A DNA stretch of 64,000 nt from Chloroflexota bacterium (GTDB taxonomy: Bacteria > Chloroflexota > Anaerolineae > Aggregatilineales > Phototrophicaceae): positions 124,001 through 188,000 of the forward strand of contig JACAER010000034.1 in assembly GCA_013388745.1 (NCBI GenBank). Reading direction: 5' to 3'. Positions 54,325 to 62,609 of the stretch are shown here, one piece after another. Position 1 is the first letter of the stretch; every line of letters begins with the position of its first letter. Made by a program: the position numbers and the translations under genes. The notes beneath the pieces were generated by a model, which searched no databases, was not told the DNA's origin, and saw only the letters and a list, made by a program, of their open reading frames with translations.

Positions 54325-56211
54325 ATGAGCAATCAGAAAGTAACCATCGAATTCCAGCCGCAACAAAAAGTGACGCGCGTCCCGGCAGGCACATCGCTTT
54401 TTAATGCGGCCAACTGGATTGGCCTGCCTATCGACAGCACCTGCGGCGGGCTGGGGACATGCGGCAAATGCAAAGTACGTGTGCTCAGCGGCGGCAGCGG
54501 CATCACCGCCGCCGATCGCAAAGTATTTTCTGAAGCAGAATTGGCGGCAGGCTGGCGTTTGTCGTGCCGCGCCGCCGCCTACGACGACGTGACCTGCGAA
54601 GTCCCGCGCCTGCTGGGCAACCCCAAAGCAGCGCTCATGGGTTTTGGCCGCCACGTCATCCTCGACGCCAATGTGCATAAGATCGCGCTGCAACTCGAAG
54701 CGCCCTCGCTGCAAGACCAGCGCAGTGACATTGCGCGCGCAGCGGCGGCGCTGCAAAAAGCTGGCTTCGAAATCAGCGTGGGACTGCCCGTGCTGCGCCA
54801 GCTTCCGGGCGTGCTGCGCGCCGCCAAATGGCACGTCACCGCCGTCGTTGTCGGTCAGGAACTTATCGCTGTCGAACCGGGCGACACCAGCGACACGCTC
54901 TACGGCCTGGCTTTTGATATTGGCACCACCACCGTCGTCGGCACGCTGCTGAATCTGCGCAGCGGGGCGGCTGTCGCCGTGCGTTCCAACCTCAACGGGC
55001 AGGCCATCTACGGCGCGGACGTAATCGCGCGGATCAGCTACGCCATGCTGCACGAGGACGGGCGCGAACAACTGCGCGAAAAGATTCTGCTGACGCTTAA
55101 CGGCCTGATCGACCAACTGCTGGCCGAAGCCGGCGTCAGCGCCAATCATGTGTATGAAGCGGTGATCGTCGGCAACACCACCATGCTGCACCTGCTGCTC
55201 GGTTTCGACCCGGAAGCGATCGGTGTCATGCCTTTTATCCCCGTAATCGACGAGCTGATGAACGTCAGCGCGTTGGAAGTCGGCTTGGGCATTCACCCGC
55301 AGGGGAGGCTGTGCCTGCTGCCGCATCTTGGCGCCTATGTCGGCGCGGATCTGGTGGGCGGCCTGCTGGCAACCGGTTTAGCGCGCGGCGAAGGCGTGCG
55401 CCTGCTGGTCGATGTCGGCACCAACGGCGAAATCATTCTTGGCTCGGCAGCGCGCACCGTGGCCACTGCTGCCCCTGCCGGCCCGGCCTTCGAAGGCGCG
55501 CAAATCCGCGACGGGATGCGTGCCAGCGATGGCGCGATTGAAGCCGTCGAAATCACGCCAGAGACAGTGCGGCTCGGCGTGATCGGCGATGTGGCCCCTG
55601 TGGGCCTGTGCGGTTCCGGGCTGCTGGACGCGGTGGCGCAGCTACGGCTCGCCAACCTGCTCGATTTTTCTGGCAAACTGCTGAACGATGAGGCTGCCGC
55701 TGAACTCGCCACGCCGGAAGTTGCGCGCCGTCTGGTGACGCTCGAAGGGGGGCTGCGTGCCTTTGTACTGGCATGGGCCGCCGAAAGCGGGCATGGCCGC
55801 GACATCGTGCTTACGCAGCGCGACATCCGTGAATTACAGTTCGCCAAAGCCGCGATTGCCAGCGGCATCGACGTGGTGATGCGCGAACTGGGCGTCACTG
55901 CCGATGATCTGGTCGAGATTTTGATGGCCGGCTCGTTCGGCAGCTATATCAACCCGCAGAGCGCGCGCATTATCGGCCTGGTGCCGCCTGTGCCGGTGGA
56001 ACGCATCAAAGCGGTGGGCAATTCGGCGGGCGAAGGCGCCAAAATCGCGCTGCTGTCTTTCCGCGAACGCGAAGTAGCGCGCACACTGCCGCGTTTTGTC
56101 GAGTATCATGAGCTTTCCGGGCGCGCCGATTTCAACGATTCGTTCATTGCGGTGTTGCAGTTTCCCGATCTGGCCGAATTGGGTATCTCACAGGTCGTGC
56201 GGGAGTCGTGA
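54325..56211 (+). CDS. Reductive activator of corrinoid enzymes (RamA/RACE-like ASKHA ferredoxin)
   Basis: 628 residues from ATG 54325. N-terminal [2Fe-2S] ferredoxin with Cys40, Cys46, Cys49 and Cys81, then a linker domain and a large ASKHA ATPase domain (FDIGTTTVVGTLL, VIVGNTTMLHLLLG, DVGTNGEIILG, AGSFGSYI). It uses ATP and one electron to return inactive Co(II) corrinoid to Co(I). Its presence shows that the corrinoid protein of this operon works in catalytic cycles. Confidence 0.95.
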   Translation: MSNQKVTIEFQPQQKVTRVPAGTSLFNAANWIGLPIDSTCGGLGTCGKCKVRVLSGGSGITAADRKVFSEAELAAGWRLSCRAAAYDDVTCEVPRLLGNPKAALMGFGRHVILDANVHKIALQLEAPSLQDQRSDIARAAAALQKAGFEISVGLPVLRQLPGVLRAAKWHVTAVVVGQELIAVEPGDTSDTLYGLAFDIGTTTVVGTLLNLRSGAAVAVRSNLNGQAIYGADVIARISYAMLHEDGREQLREKILLTLNGLIDQLLAEAGVSANHVYEAVIVGNTTMLHLLLGFDPEAIGVMPFIPVIDELMNVSALEVGLGIHPQGRLCLLPHLGAYVGADLVGGLLATGLARGEGVRLLVDVGTNGEIILGSAARTVATAAPAGPAFEGAQIRDGMRASDGAIEAVEITPETVRLGVIGDVAPVGLCGSGLLDAVAQLRLANLLDFSGKLLNDEAAAELATPEVARRLVTLEGGLRAFVLAWAAESGHGRDIVLTQRDIRELQFAKAAIASGIDVVMRELGVTADDLVEILMAGSFGSYINPQSARIIGLVPPVPVERIKAVGNSAGEGAKIALLSFREREVARTLPRFVEYHELSGRADFNDSFIAVLQFPDLAELGISQVVRES

Positions 56212-56213
56212 CG

Positions 56214-56507
56214 ATGGCACACTATCAAATTATGTTCTGGAAAGAATTCCCGGCGCAGATCAAAGCCTATGACGCCACGGCTACGGTCAAAGTGATGCTG
56301 CCGGAGCGCTTCAGCCAGGCGATCGACGCCGCCGCGATGGTCGCGGGCAGCACCGAAAGCAGCGCTTATCTCGACGGTTGGGATTGGGGGCCGGAACAAG
56401 AGCGCGCGGGCAGCCCTCAAATGGTCGCTGAGGCGGTGGCCGCCGAACTCGAACAGGCTTACCCGCCCGACAAACTCGCGCAGATGATTCGCCAACACAA
56501 ACCCTGA
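56214..56507 (+). CDS. Small conserved protein of corrinoid loci (PF13769-like)
   Basis: 97 residues from ATG 56214; an overlapping GTG at 56208 is also possible. The sequence MAHYQIMFWKEFPAQIKAYD and the central LPERFSQAIDAAAM look like the short family labelled virulence factor (PF13769) in databases, as I remember. That label says nothing about function. Its tight position between the activator and a methyltransferase suggests a helper subunit. Confidence 0.68.
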   Translation: MAHYQIMFWKEFPAQIKAYDATATVKVMLPERFSQAIDAAAMVAGSTESSAYLDGWDWGPEQERAGSPQMVAEAVAAELEQAYPPDKLAQMIRQHKP

Positions 56508-56519
56508 AAGGACGCGCCG

Positions 56520-57590
56520 ATGACTACTATGACTATGACTTCGCGCGAGCGTATTCTGCGCGCCATCGATCGTCAGCCGACGGATGTTCTGCCTGTCGCG
56601 CCCATGATGCTCGATCTGGCGGCCACCATCGCCGACATCTCGATCGGCGAATTCGCCACCAACGGCGAATCGATGGCGCACGCGCAGCTTATGCTCCACA
56701 AAGAACTCGGTCAGGATGTGATCTTTGTCGGCTCCGATAACTACTACATCGCAGCGGGCTTCGGCTGCAAAATCGGCACGCCCGACGACGAAATCCCACA
56801 TCTGGAAGAACCTGCGGTGGAAAATCTGGCCGATGTCTATAAGCTCAAAGTGCCCAACCCGCTGACCGATGGCCGTATGCCGGTGATGCTGGATGCGGCG
56901 CGGCGGGTGCGGGCGGCGCTGGGCGACACGATCGCGCTGCGCACGCCGGGCACTGGCCCCTTTGCCCTGGCCTCCTATTTTATCGGCACGCAAAACTGGC
57001 TGGTCGAAGTCGGGCTGGCGCACGCCGGAATGCCAGAGGCCAACCCCGACGCCATTCACTACGCGCTGAATCTGGCCGCCGACGCGCTCATCGCCTTCGG
57101 CAAAGCCTGCGTGGACGCCGGCTCGGATATTCTACACTGCGGCGATTCGCTGTCCTCATGCGACATGATTTCACCCGCACAGTACGAAACGTTCGCTTTC
57201 CCGTACCAGCGCAAAGTGATCCAGGCCTGGAAAGCCTATGGCGCGCGCACGCTGCTGCATATCTGCGGCAATTCCACCAAGGTGCTGCCACTGTACGCCG
57301 CCACCGGCGCGGACATCATCGAAATCGACCACAAGGTCGATCTGGCCTACGCCAAGCGCACCGTCGGCGATAAAGTCTGCATTCTGGGCAATATCGATCC
57401 GGTTTCGACGCTGTTGTTCGCCACGCCGGACGAAGTGGCCGCTGTCGCTGAAAAGTGTGTTGAAAACGCAGCGGCGGGCGGCGCTTATATTCTGGGATCG
57501 GGCTGTGTCACCCCGCGCAATACGCCTGTCGAAAATGTACAGACGTTGGTTAAGGTCGCGCGTTCGCATCCCAATATGTGGGCGAATTAG
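56520..57590 (+). CDS. UroD-family corrinoid methyltransferase, copy 2
   Basis: 356 residues, TIM barrel with the full methyltransferase zinc set: LLHICGNSTKVLP (His, Cys) and ILGSGCVTP (Cys). Further motifs are GPFALASYFIG and EIDHKVDL, also found in copy 1. It could be the substrate-specific methyltransferase or a second transfer step. GAAAGGA lies upstream and the gap to the preceding gene is 12 bases. Confidence 0.87.
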   Translation: MTTMTMTSRERILRAIDRQPTDVLPVAPMMLDLAATIADISIGEFATNGESMAHAQLMLHKELGQDVIFVGSDNYYIAAGFGCKIGTPDDEIPHLEEPAVENLADVYKLKVPNPLTDGRMPVMLDAARRVRAALGDTIALRTPGTGPFALASYFIGTQNWLVEVGLAHAGMPEANPDAIHYALNLAADALIAFGKACVDAGSDILHCGDSLSSCDMISPAQYETFAFPYQRKVIQAWKAYGARTLLHICGNSTKVLPLYAATGADIIEIDHKVDLAYAKRTVGDKVCILGNIDPVSTLLFATPDEVAAVAEKCVENAAAGGAYILGSGCVTPRNTPVENVQTLVKVARSHPNMWAN

Positions 57591-57614
57591 CCCGCAGCAG
57601 CAGGAAAATATGCC

Positions 57615-58688
57615 ATGCCACAGCTTTTCGGCAAATCATACACACGCGAGGAACTGCGCGCGCGCGTCGGCGATCTGGCGCAGATCGCGGGCATTACCTC
57701 CGCCACGCTGAACGACGGCAGCGAAAACGGTGTGCGCACATTCGATGTCCACACCGGCAGCGGTCTGCGCTTCACCGTGCTCCCCGACCGGGCAATGGAT
57801 ATTGCAATGGCGCAGTGGCGCGGCGTGCCGCTGGCCTATCACTCCTCCACCGGTGTGCTGCATCCGTCGTATTTTGAGTCCGCCGGGTTGGGCCTGCTGC
57901 GCAGTTTTTACGGCGGGCTGCTCACCACCTGCGGCCTGATGAACGTGGCTGTCCCGGCCGACGACAGCGGCGAGCACTTCGGCCTGCACGGGCGTTTCAA
58001 TCACATTCCCGCCAAAAACGTCAGCTACGACACCTTTTGGCGCGGCGATGAATATGTGCTGACGATGCGCGGCAAAGTGCGCGAAACGCGCTTCTTCGGC
58101 GAAAATGTGCTGCTCACGCGCACCATCACAACCACATTGGGCAGCACTACGATTGCCATCGAAGATGTGATCGAAAATCAGGGTTTCGAGCCAACGCCGC
58201 TGATGATTCTTTACCATGTTAACCCCGGCTTCCCAATACTGGATGCAGACAGCGAACTGCTGATTAACTCCGAAATCATCCCGCGCGATGCAGAGGCCAG
58301 CAAAGGCTTAGCGGTCGCCAAGCGCGGTGCGCCGCCCACGCCGGGTTTCAAAGAACAGGTACACCAGCACAAAGTCAAAGCTGACAGCGGCGGTTGGGCG
58401 ACAGCGGCGCTGGTCAACCGCCACTTTAACGCCGGGCAGGGTATCGGCCTATGCGTGCGCTACCGCCCGGACGAACTGCCGTACTTCTGGCAGTGGCGCA
58501 TGGTCGGGCAGGGCGCGTATGTCATGGGGCTGGAACCGGCCAACTGTCACGTTATGGGCCGCGCCGAAGAACGCCGGCAGGGGCGGCTGCCCATGCTGGC
58601 CGCCGGCGCGCTGCTTACCCATCATCTGGAGATCAGCGTACTCACGTCGGCAGAAGAAATCCAGAACATCGCACAGCACACAGGTTAA
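57615..58688 (+). CDS. DUF4432 family, aldose-1-epimerase-like protein
   Basis: 357 residues. A galactose-mutarotase-like beta-sandwich is suggested by LRFTVLPDRAMDIAMAQWRGVPLAYHS, FGLHGRFNHIPAKNV (His), YHVNPGFPIL (His) and LEPANCHVMG. DUF4432 proteins are annotated as sugar-binding or epimerase-like without firm function. In a corrinoid operon it is a useful pointer to a carbohydrate substrate. Confidence 0.84.
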   Translation: MPQLFGKSYTREELRARVGDLAQIAGITSATLNDGSENGVRTFDVHTGSGLRFTVLPDRAMDIAMAQWRGVPLAYHSSTGVLHPSYFESAGLGLLRSFYGGLLTTCGLMNVAVPADDSGEHFGLHGRFNHIPAKNVSYDTFWRGDEYVLTMRGKVRETRFFGENVLLTRTITTTLGSTTIAIEDVIENQGFEPTPLMILYHVNPGFPILDADSELLINSEIIPRDAEASKGLAVAKRGAPPTPGFKEQVHQHKVKADSGGWATAALVNRHFNAGQGIGLCVRYRPDELPYFWQWRMVGQGAYVMGLEPANCHVMGRAEERRQGRLPMLAAGALLTHHLEISVLTSAEEIQNIAQHTG

Positions 58689-58713
58689 TCAACCAATACA
58701 AGGAGAAACCACC

Positions 58714-59886
58714 ATGGAAGTTGCTGAACGCACACGGTTGGCCTTTACCCGCAAAGGCCTTCCCGACAGAGTGCCGATTCACAGTTGGCTGGGGCTGCCC
58801 TATATCAAAGGTCTCAAACCCAAGGGCAAGACCATGTACCAGATGCTCGAATGGTGGATTGACGATCCAGTCAACACCATCGTCAAAATGCAGGCCGATC
58901 TGGGCTTCGACCCGATGATTACCACTTACAGCCAGCATATCGGCGAGATCGAGATTTACCCGCGCATGCTCGCCCCGCGCCCGCTGGAAACAGATACATG
59001 GAAAGAGACGTTCACGGAGACAGGCCGCGGCCCCGGCTGGCGCGAACATCAGCATTTCATCCACACCCCCGACGGCGAGCTGGATTACAGCTACCGCACC
59101 GAAGACGGCTATGGCACATCCTCGCAGGATTATCTGCTCAAGGGCGACGAACCCGAACGCAAACTCGACGCGCTGCGCCACTTCCCCAGCGCCGATCTCT
59201 ACGACATGAGACCGCTGGCGCAGATGGTGGCCAAAGTGGGCGAAAAAGCGTGGTGGCTGCATCACGTGCCGGGGCCATGGGACATGGCGGCACAGGTGCG
59301 CGGCCTCGTCAACCTGACGATGGACATCTATGACCGCCCGGCATTCGTCCACAGTCTGATGCGCTTCTGCACCGATTGGCTCAAGGTGCTGTATCGCCGC
59401 CTGGGCGAAACCAAAATGCACTCCATCTCGATGAACGAAACATGGGTTGGCGTCGGGCTGGCGCCGGATGTCTACCGGACGTTCATCAAGCCTTATGACG
59501 AGGAATGCGTGCGCGAAGCCCACAACGCCGGCTATCTGGTCAGCTTCCACAACTGCGGGCGCGGCACACAGTTCCTCGAAGACATGATCGACACGCACCC
59601 TGACGCGCTGGAAACCATCACCTCCAAAAAGACTTCGGGCGACTTCGATCTGGCAGATGTCAAGCAGCGTGTGGGCGATCGCGTCTGTATTTTCGGCGGC
59701 TTCAACGAGCATGTGCTCAAGAGCGATAACCCAGAAGATGTCAAAGACGAAGTCAAGCGCTGCATCGACGCGGCGGCGGCGGGCGGCGGCTACATCCTGC
59801 GTTCTACCGGCCAGATTTTCCACGCCAACCCTGGCATGATCGAATTGATGTGCCAGACGGCACGCGATTATGGCCGTTATCACTGA
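58714..59886 (+). CDS. UroD-family protein, copy 3, with an incomplete zinc site
   Basis: 390 residues from ATG 58714 (AAGGAG upstream), longer than copies 1 and 2. It keeps SFHNCGRGTQFL (His, Cys) but at the second site, where the other two read GSGC or GPGC, it reads LRSTGQIF, so the third zinc ligand is missing. The barrel is otherwise full length (LPYIKGLKPKG start, ETITSKKTSGDFDLADVKQ). It may bind zinc with another residue or have a different job such as substrate binding. Confidence 0.82.
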   Translation: MEVAERTRLAFTRKGLPDRVPIHSWLGLPYIKGLKPKGKTMYQMLEWWIDDPVNTIVKMQADLGFDPMITTYSQHIGEIEIYPRMLAPRPLETDTWKETFTETGRGPGWREHQHFIHTPDGELDYSYRTEDGYGTSSQDYLLKGDEPERKLDALRHFPSADLYDMRPLAQMVAKVGEKAWWLHHVPGPWDMAAQVRGLVNLTMDIYDRPAFVHSLMRFCTDWLKVLYRRLGETKMHSISMNETWVGVGLAPDVYRTFIKPYDEECVREAHNAGYLVSFHNCGRGTQFLEDMIDTHPDALETITSKKTSGDFDLADVKQRVGDRVCIFGGFNEHVLKSDNPEDVKDEVKRCIDAAAAGGGYILRSTGQIFHANPGMIELMCQTARDYGRYH

Positions 59887-59899
59887 CGGAGGATCGTTT

Positions 59900-60646
59900 A
59901 TGCGTTTAGCAGGAAAAATCGCAATCGTCACTGGCGCGGCGTCCGGCATTGGCCGCGCCTGCGCCATCCGCTATGCCCAGGAAGGCGCCAAAGTCATCGT
60001 TGCGGATATCAACGACAAGGGCGGTCAGGAAACGGTGCAGACGATCAGCGCTGCCGGCGGGCAGGCCGTCTACTGCCATACGGATGTCGGCGTCGAATCT
60101 GAATTGCAGCGTATGATCGATTTTACCGTCGCGACTTACGGCGGGCTGGATATTCTCCACAATAACGCCTACTGGACAGAGGCCAAAACCGCGCTGGAAA
60201 CCACGATCGAAAACTGGCAGCGCACGCTGGATGTCAGCCTGCGCCCCTGCTGGCTGGCCTCCAAAATGGCGATTCCGCACATGCGCACGCGCGGTAAGGG
60301 CGTGATCCTCAACACCGCTTCGGTGCAGAGCGAGATCGGCGTGCCGGGCTACATGGCCTATCAGGCGGCCAAAGGCGGTATGATGGCCGTGACGCGCGCG
60401 CTGGCGATGGAACTGGCGCCCACGATTCGCGTTGTGGCGGTGATGCCCGGCGCGATCAATACGCCCGCCGTGGCCATCAGCGATGAGCCATCGGTTTCGA
60501 TGGACGCTTTGCTGCGCGATATTCCCATGGGCCGCCTGGGCGAACCTGAAGAAATCGCCAATGTCGCCCTGTTCCTGGTCTCCGATGAAGCCTCGTATAT
60601 CACGGGCACAGGCATCATGGCCGATGGAGGGTATTCTACGCATTGA
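59900..60646 (+). CDS. Short-chain dehydrogenase/reductase
   Basis: 248 residues from ATG 59900 with GGAGG upstream. VTGAASGIGRACAIRY, HNNAYWTEA at the NNAG position, NTASVQSEIG (Ser) and YQAAK (YxxxK), with the TGTGIMADGGYS end. It could oxidise a sugar, polyol or the demethylated product. Internal to the corrinoid operon (13-base and 22-base gaps). Confidence 0.92.
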   Translation: MRLAGKIAIVTGAASGIGRACAIRYAQEGAKVIVADINDKGGQETVQTISAAGGQAVYCHTDVGVESELQRMIDFTVATYGGLDILHNNAYWTEAKTALETTIENWQRTLDVSLRPCWLASKMAIPHMRTRGKGVILNTASVQSEIGVPGYMAYQAAKGGMMAVTRALAMELAPTIRVVAVMPGAINTPAVAISDEPSVSMDALLRDIPMGRLGEPEEIANVALFLVSDEASYITGTGIMADGGYSTH

Positions 60647-60668
60647 ATCAGAATGCGAAGGATTTTGT

Positions 60669-61571
60669 ATGAGAACGTCTCTGGAAGCACTTTTACAATC
60701 CAGCCAGACCATCGTTACCGATGGGGCGATGGGCACGATGTTGTTCGCGCTGGGGCTGCAAAACGGCGAATCGCCTGAACTATGGAATGTAGAACAGGCG
60801 GAAAAAGTGCGCAGCGTGCATCGTGGCTATATCGAAGCCGGCGCGCAGATCGTTTTGACCAACACTTTCGGCTGTAACCGCCTGCGCCTGGATCTGCACC
60901 AGCTTGGCGCGCGCACAGCGGAATTCAACACAGCGGGCGCGCGCAATGCCCGCGCCGAAGCCGACGCCGCGCCGCAGCCTGTCGTGGTCGCTGGCTCCAT
61001 CGGCCCCACGGGCAGCATCCTCGTGCCCTACGGCACGCTGGAATTCGACGAGGCCGTGACGGTGTTCGCCGAACAGGCGCAAGCGCTGGTTGCAGGCGGC
61101 GTGGACGTGCTGTGGATCGAAACCATGTCCGATCTGGAAGAAGTGCGGGCTGCGGTAGAAGGCTGCCGCCGCGCCGCGCCCGATTTTCCGATCGTGACAA
61201 CGATGACGTTTGACACGCACGGGCGTACCATGATGGGCGTCACGCCCGAACAGGCGCTGGCGGCCTTGAGCGCCATGAAGGTGCTGGCGCTGGGCGGCAA
61301 CTGCGGCAACGGCCCGGCGGAAATCGAAGGGGTCGTGCAAAAGATGCGGGCGGTCAGCGCCAATGCCGTGCTGGTGGCGAAATCGAACGCCGGTCTGCCG
61401 CGCATGACCGACAGCGGCCCGGTTTACGACGCCACGCCAGAAGTCATGGCGGCGTATGCCCGGCAGGTGCGCGATCTGGGCGCGCGCATTATCGGCGCGT
61501 GCTGTGGCAGCACGCCGGCGCATATCCGCGCCATGACCGCGGCGCTTAACACGCCGACACCGGTATCGTGA
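60669..61571 (+). CDS. Homocysteine S-methyltransferase family protein
   Basis: 300 residues. Start IVTDGAMGTML, LTNTFGCNRLRLD, the zinc ligands LGGNCGNGP and GACCGSTPAHI are present, as in betaine-homocysteine methyltransferase and the N-terminal module of MetH. It uses a methyl donor such as betaine, S-methylmethionine or methyl-corrinoid to make methionine. Last gene before the terminator at 61579. It might equally transfer a methyl from a substrate to the corrinoid protein. Confidence 0.9.
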   Translation: MRTSLEALLQSSQTIVTDGAMGTMLFALGLQNGESPELWNVEQAEKVRSVHRGYIEAGAQIVLTNTFGCNRLRLDLHQLGARTAEFNTAGARNARAEADAAPQPVVVAGSIGPTGSILVPYGTLEFDEAVTVFAEQAQALVAGGVDVLWIETMSDLEEVRAAVEGCRRAAPDFPIVTTMTFDTHGRTMMGVTPEQALAALSAMKVLALGGNCGNGPAEIEGVVQKMRAVSANAVLVAKSNAGLPRMTDSGPVYDATPEVMAAYARQVRDLGARIIGACCGSTPAHIRAMTAALNTPTPVS

Positions 61572-61578
61572 AAGTGTT

Positions 61579-61616
61579 CCGCCCAGCACTTGATGTCTGG
61601 GCGGTTTTTATTTATT
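61579..61616 (+). terminator. Rho-independent terminator of the corrinoid operon
   Basis: CCGCCCAG (61579-61586) pairs perfectly with CTGGGCGG (61597-61604), 10-base loop, followed by TTTTTATTTATT (61605-61616). It starts 7 bases after the stop of the last gene. Confidence 0.92.
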
Positions 61617-61640
61617 GCTGAGTGAAAAGGTTTATTTTTT

Positions 61641-62606
61641 ATGGAAATCGCTCCCGGTATTCACCGCATTGAAGCGCCTCTGGGCGATCGTTTTGTCTGC
61701 ATGTACCTGTTGGCGGGCAGCGAACGCACGCTGCTGATCGACACGGGCTTCGCCAGTATGCCGGATGCCTATATCGCTCCCTATATCCAGCAGGTCGGGT
61801 TGAATCCCGCCGCATTGAGCTATCTGCTCACCAGCCATATCGACTGCGACCACACCGGCGGCAACGCGGCGCTGCGCAAGATCGCGCCCAAAGCCGTTTT
61901 TATGTGCCATGAACTCGATCGCCCAATGATCGAAGATGTCGAAGTCATGATCGCCCGCCGCTACAGCGCCTATTTCGCCGACCACGGTATCGACGAAAGC
62001 GCCGAGACCAAAGCATGGTTCCGCCGCGAAAGCGCTCATGTGCCGATGGATTTGAGCCTGCGCGGGGGTGAAGCACTGCATCTGGGTTCGGGCTGGCACG
62101 TCGAGATTCTGCACACGCCGGGGCATTCGCGTGGGCATGTGAGCGTGTATGACGCGCGCAGCAAGACCATGATCGTGCTGGATGCGGTGCTGTGGAACGC
62201 CGTGCTCACCAGAGACGGACACCCGGCCTTCCCGCCGACATATCGCTATCCGGCGCTGTACCGCGCCACGATTCAGCGTCTCCAGAGCTATGATCTGGAA
62301 CTAATGGCGACCAGCCATTATCCGCTGTCACGCGGCAAAGGCGCCATCGCCGAATTTCTGGCGGAAAGCGCGGCCTTCGTGGATCGAGCGGAAACGGCGC
62401 TGATCGAGCAGCTTAAGGCCGCCAACGCGCCGCTGACGATGAAGGAAATTATCGCCGCTGTCGGCCCCAAACTGGGCAGTTGGCCGCTGGCGGCGGGCAG
62501 CGCGCTTGCCTGGCCGTTCACCGGGCACTTCGAGGAACTTGCCAGCAGCGGCCAGATCATGCTGGGGCGCAGCGCCGGGCTGCAAACCGCGCGCTGGAAC
62601 GGCTGA
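61641..62606 (+). CDS. MBL-fold metallo-hydrolase
   Basis: 321 residues. The metal motif is TSHIDCDHTGG, which has Asp in place of the second His of HxHxDH. Later ligands appear in LHTPGHSRGHVS, VLDAVLW and TSHYPLSRG. The C-terminal 80 residues (LIEQLKAANAPLTMKEIIAAVG) look like the winged-helix extension seen in lactonase- or glyoxalase-like members. It lies after the terminator, so it needs its own promoter or read-through, and ends 3 bases before the kinase. Confidence 0.88.
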   Translation: MEIAPGIHRIEAPLGDRFVCMYLLAGSERTLLIDTGFASMPDAYIAPYIQQVGLNPAALSYLLTSHIDCDHTGGNAALRKIAPKAVFMCHELDRPMIEDVEVMIARRYSAYFADHGIDESAETKAWFRRESAHVPMDLSLRGGEALHLGSGWHVEILHTPGHSRGHVSVYDARSKTMIVLDAVLWNAVLTRDGHPAFPPTYRYPALYRATIQRLQSYDLELMATSHYPLSRGKGAIAEFLAESAAFVDRAETALIEQLKAANAPLTMKEIIAAVGPKLGSWPLAAGSALAWPFTGHFEELASSGQIMLGRSAGLQTARWNG

Positions 62607-62609
62607 GGC

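Noticed and set aside
56520..57590. Haem biosynthesis HemE (true uroporphyrinogen decarboxylase)
   Set aside because: The zinc ligands of the methyltransferase branch are present and the setting is a corrinoid operon. The same holds for the copy at 49518.
58642..59967. 441-codon antisense frame over the third UroD-family gene
   Set aside because: Composition-driven shadow of the sense gene, with no ribosome site or family pattern.
49518..61571. Pyrrolysine-type (UAG-containing) methylamine methyltransferase
   Set aside because: All three methyltransferases are UroD-type and none contains an in-frame TAG; no MttB, MtmB or MtbB-like gene is seen.
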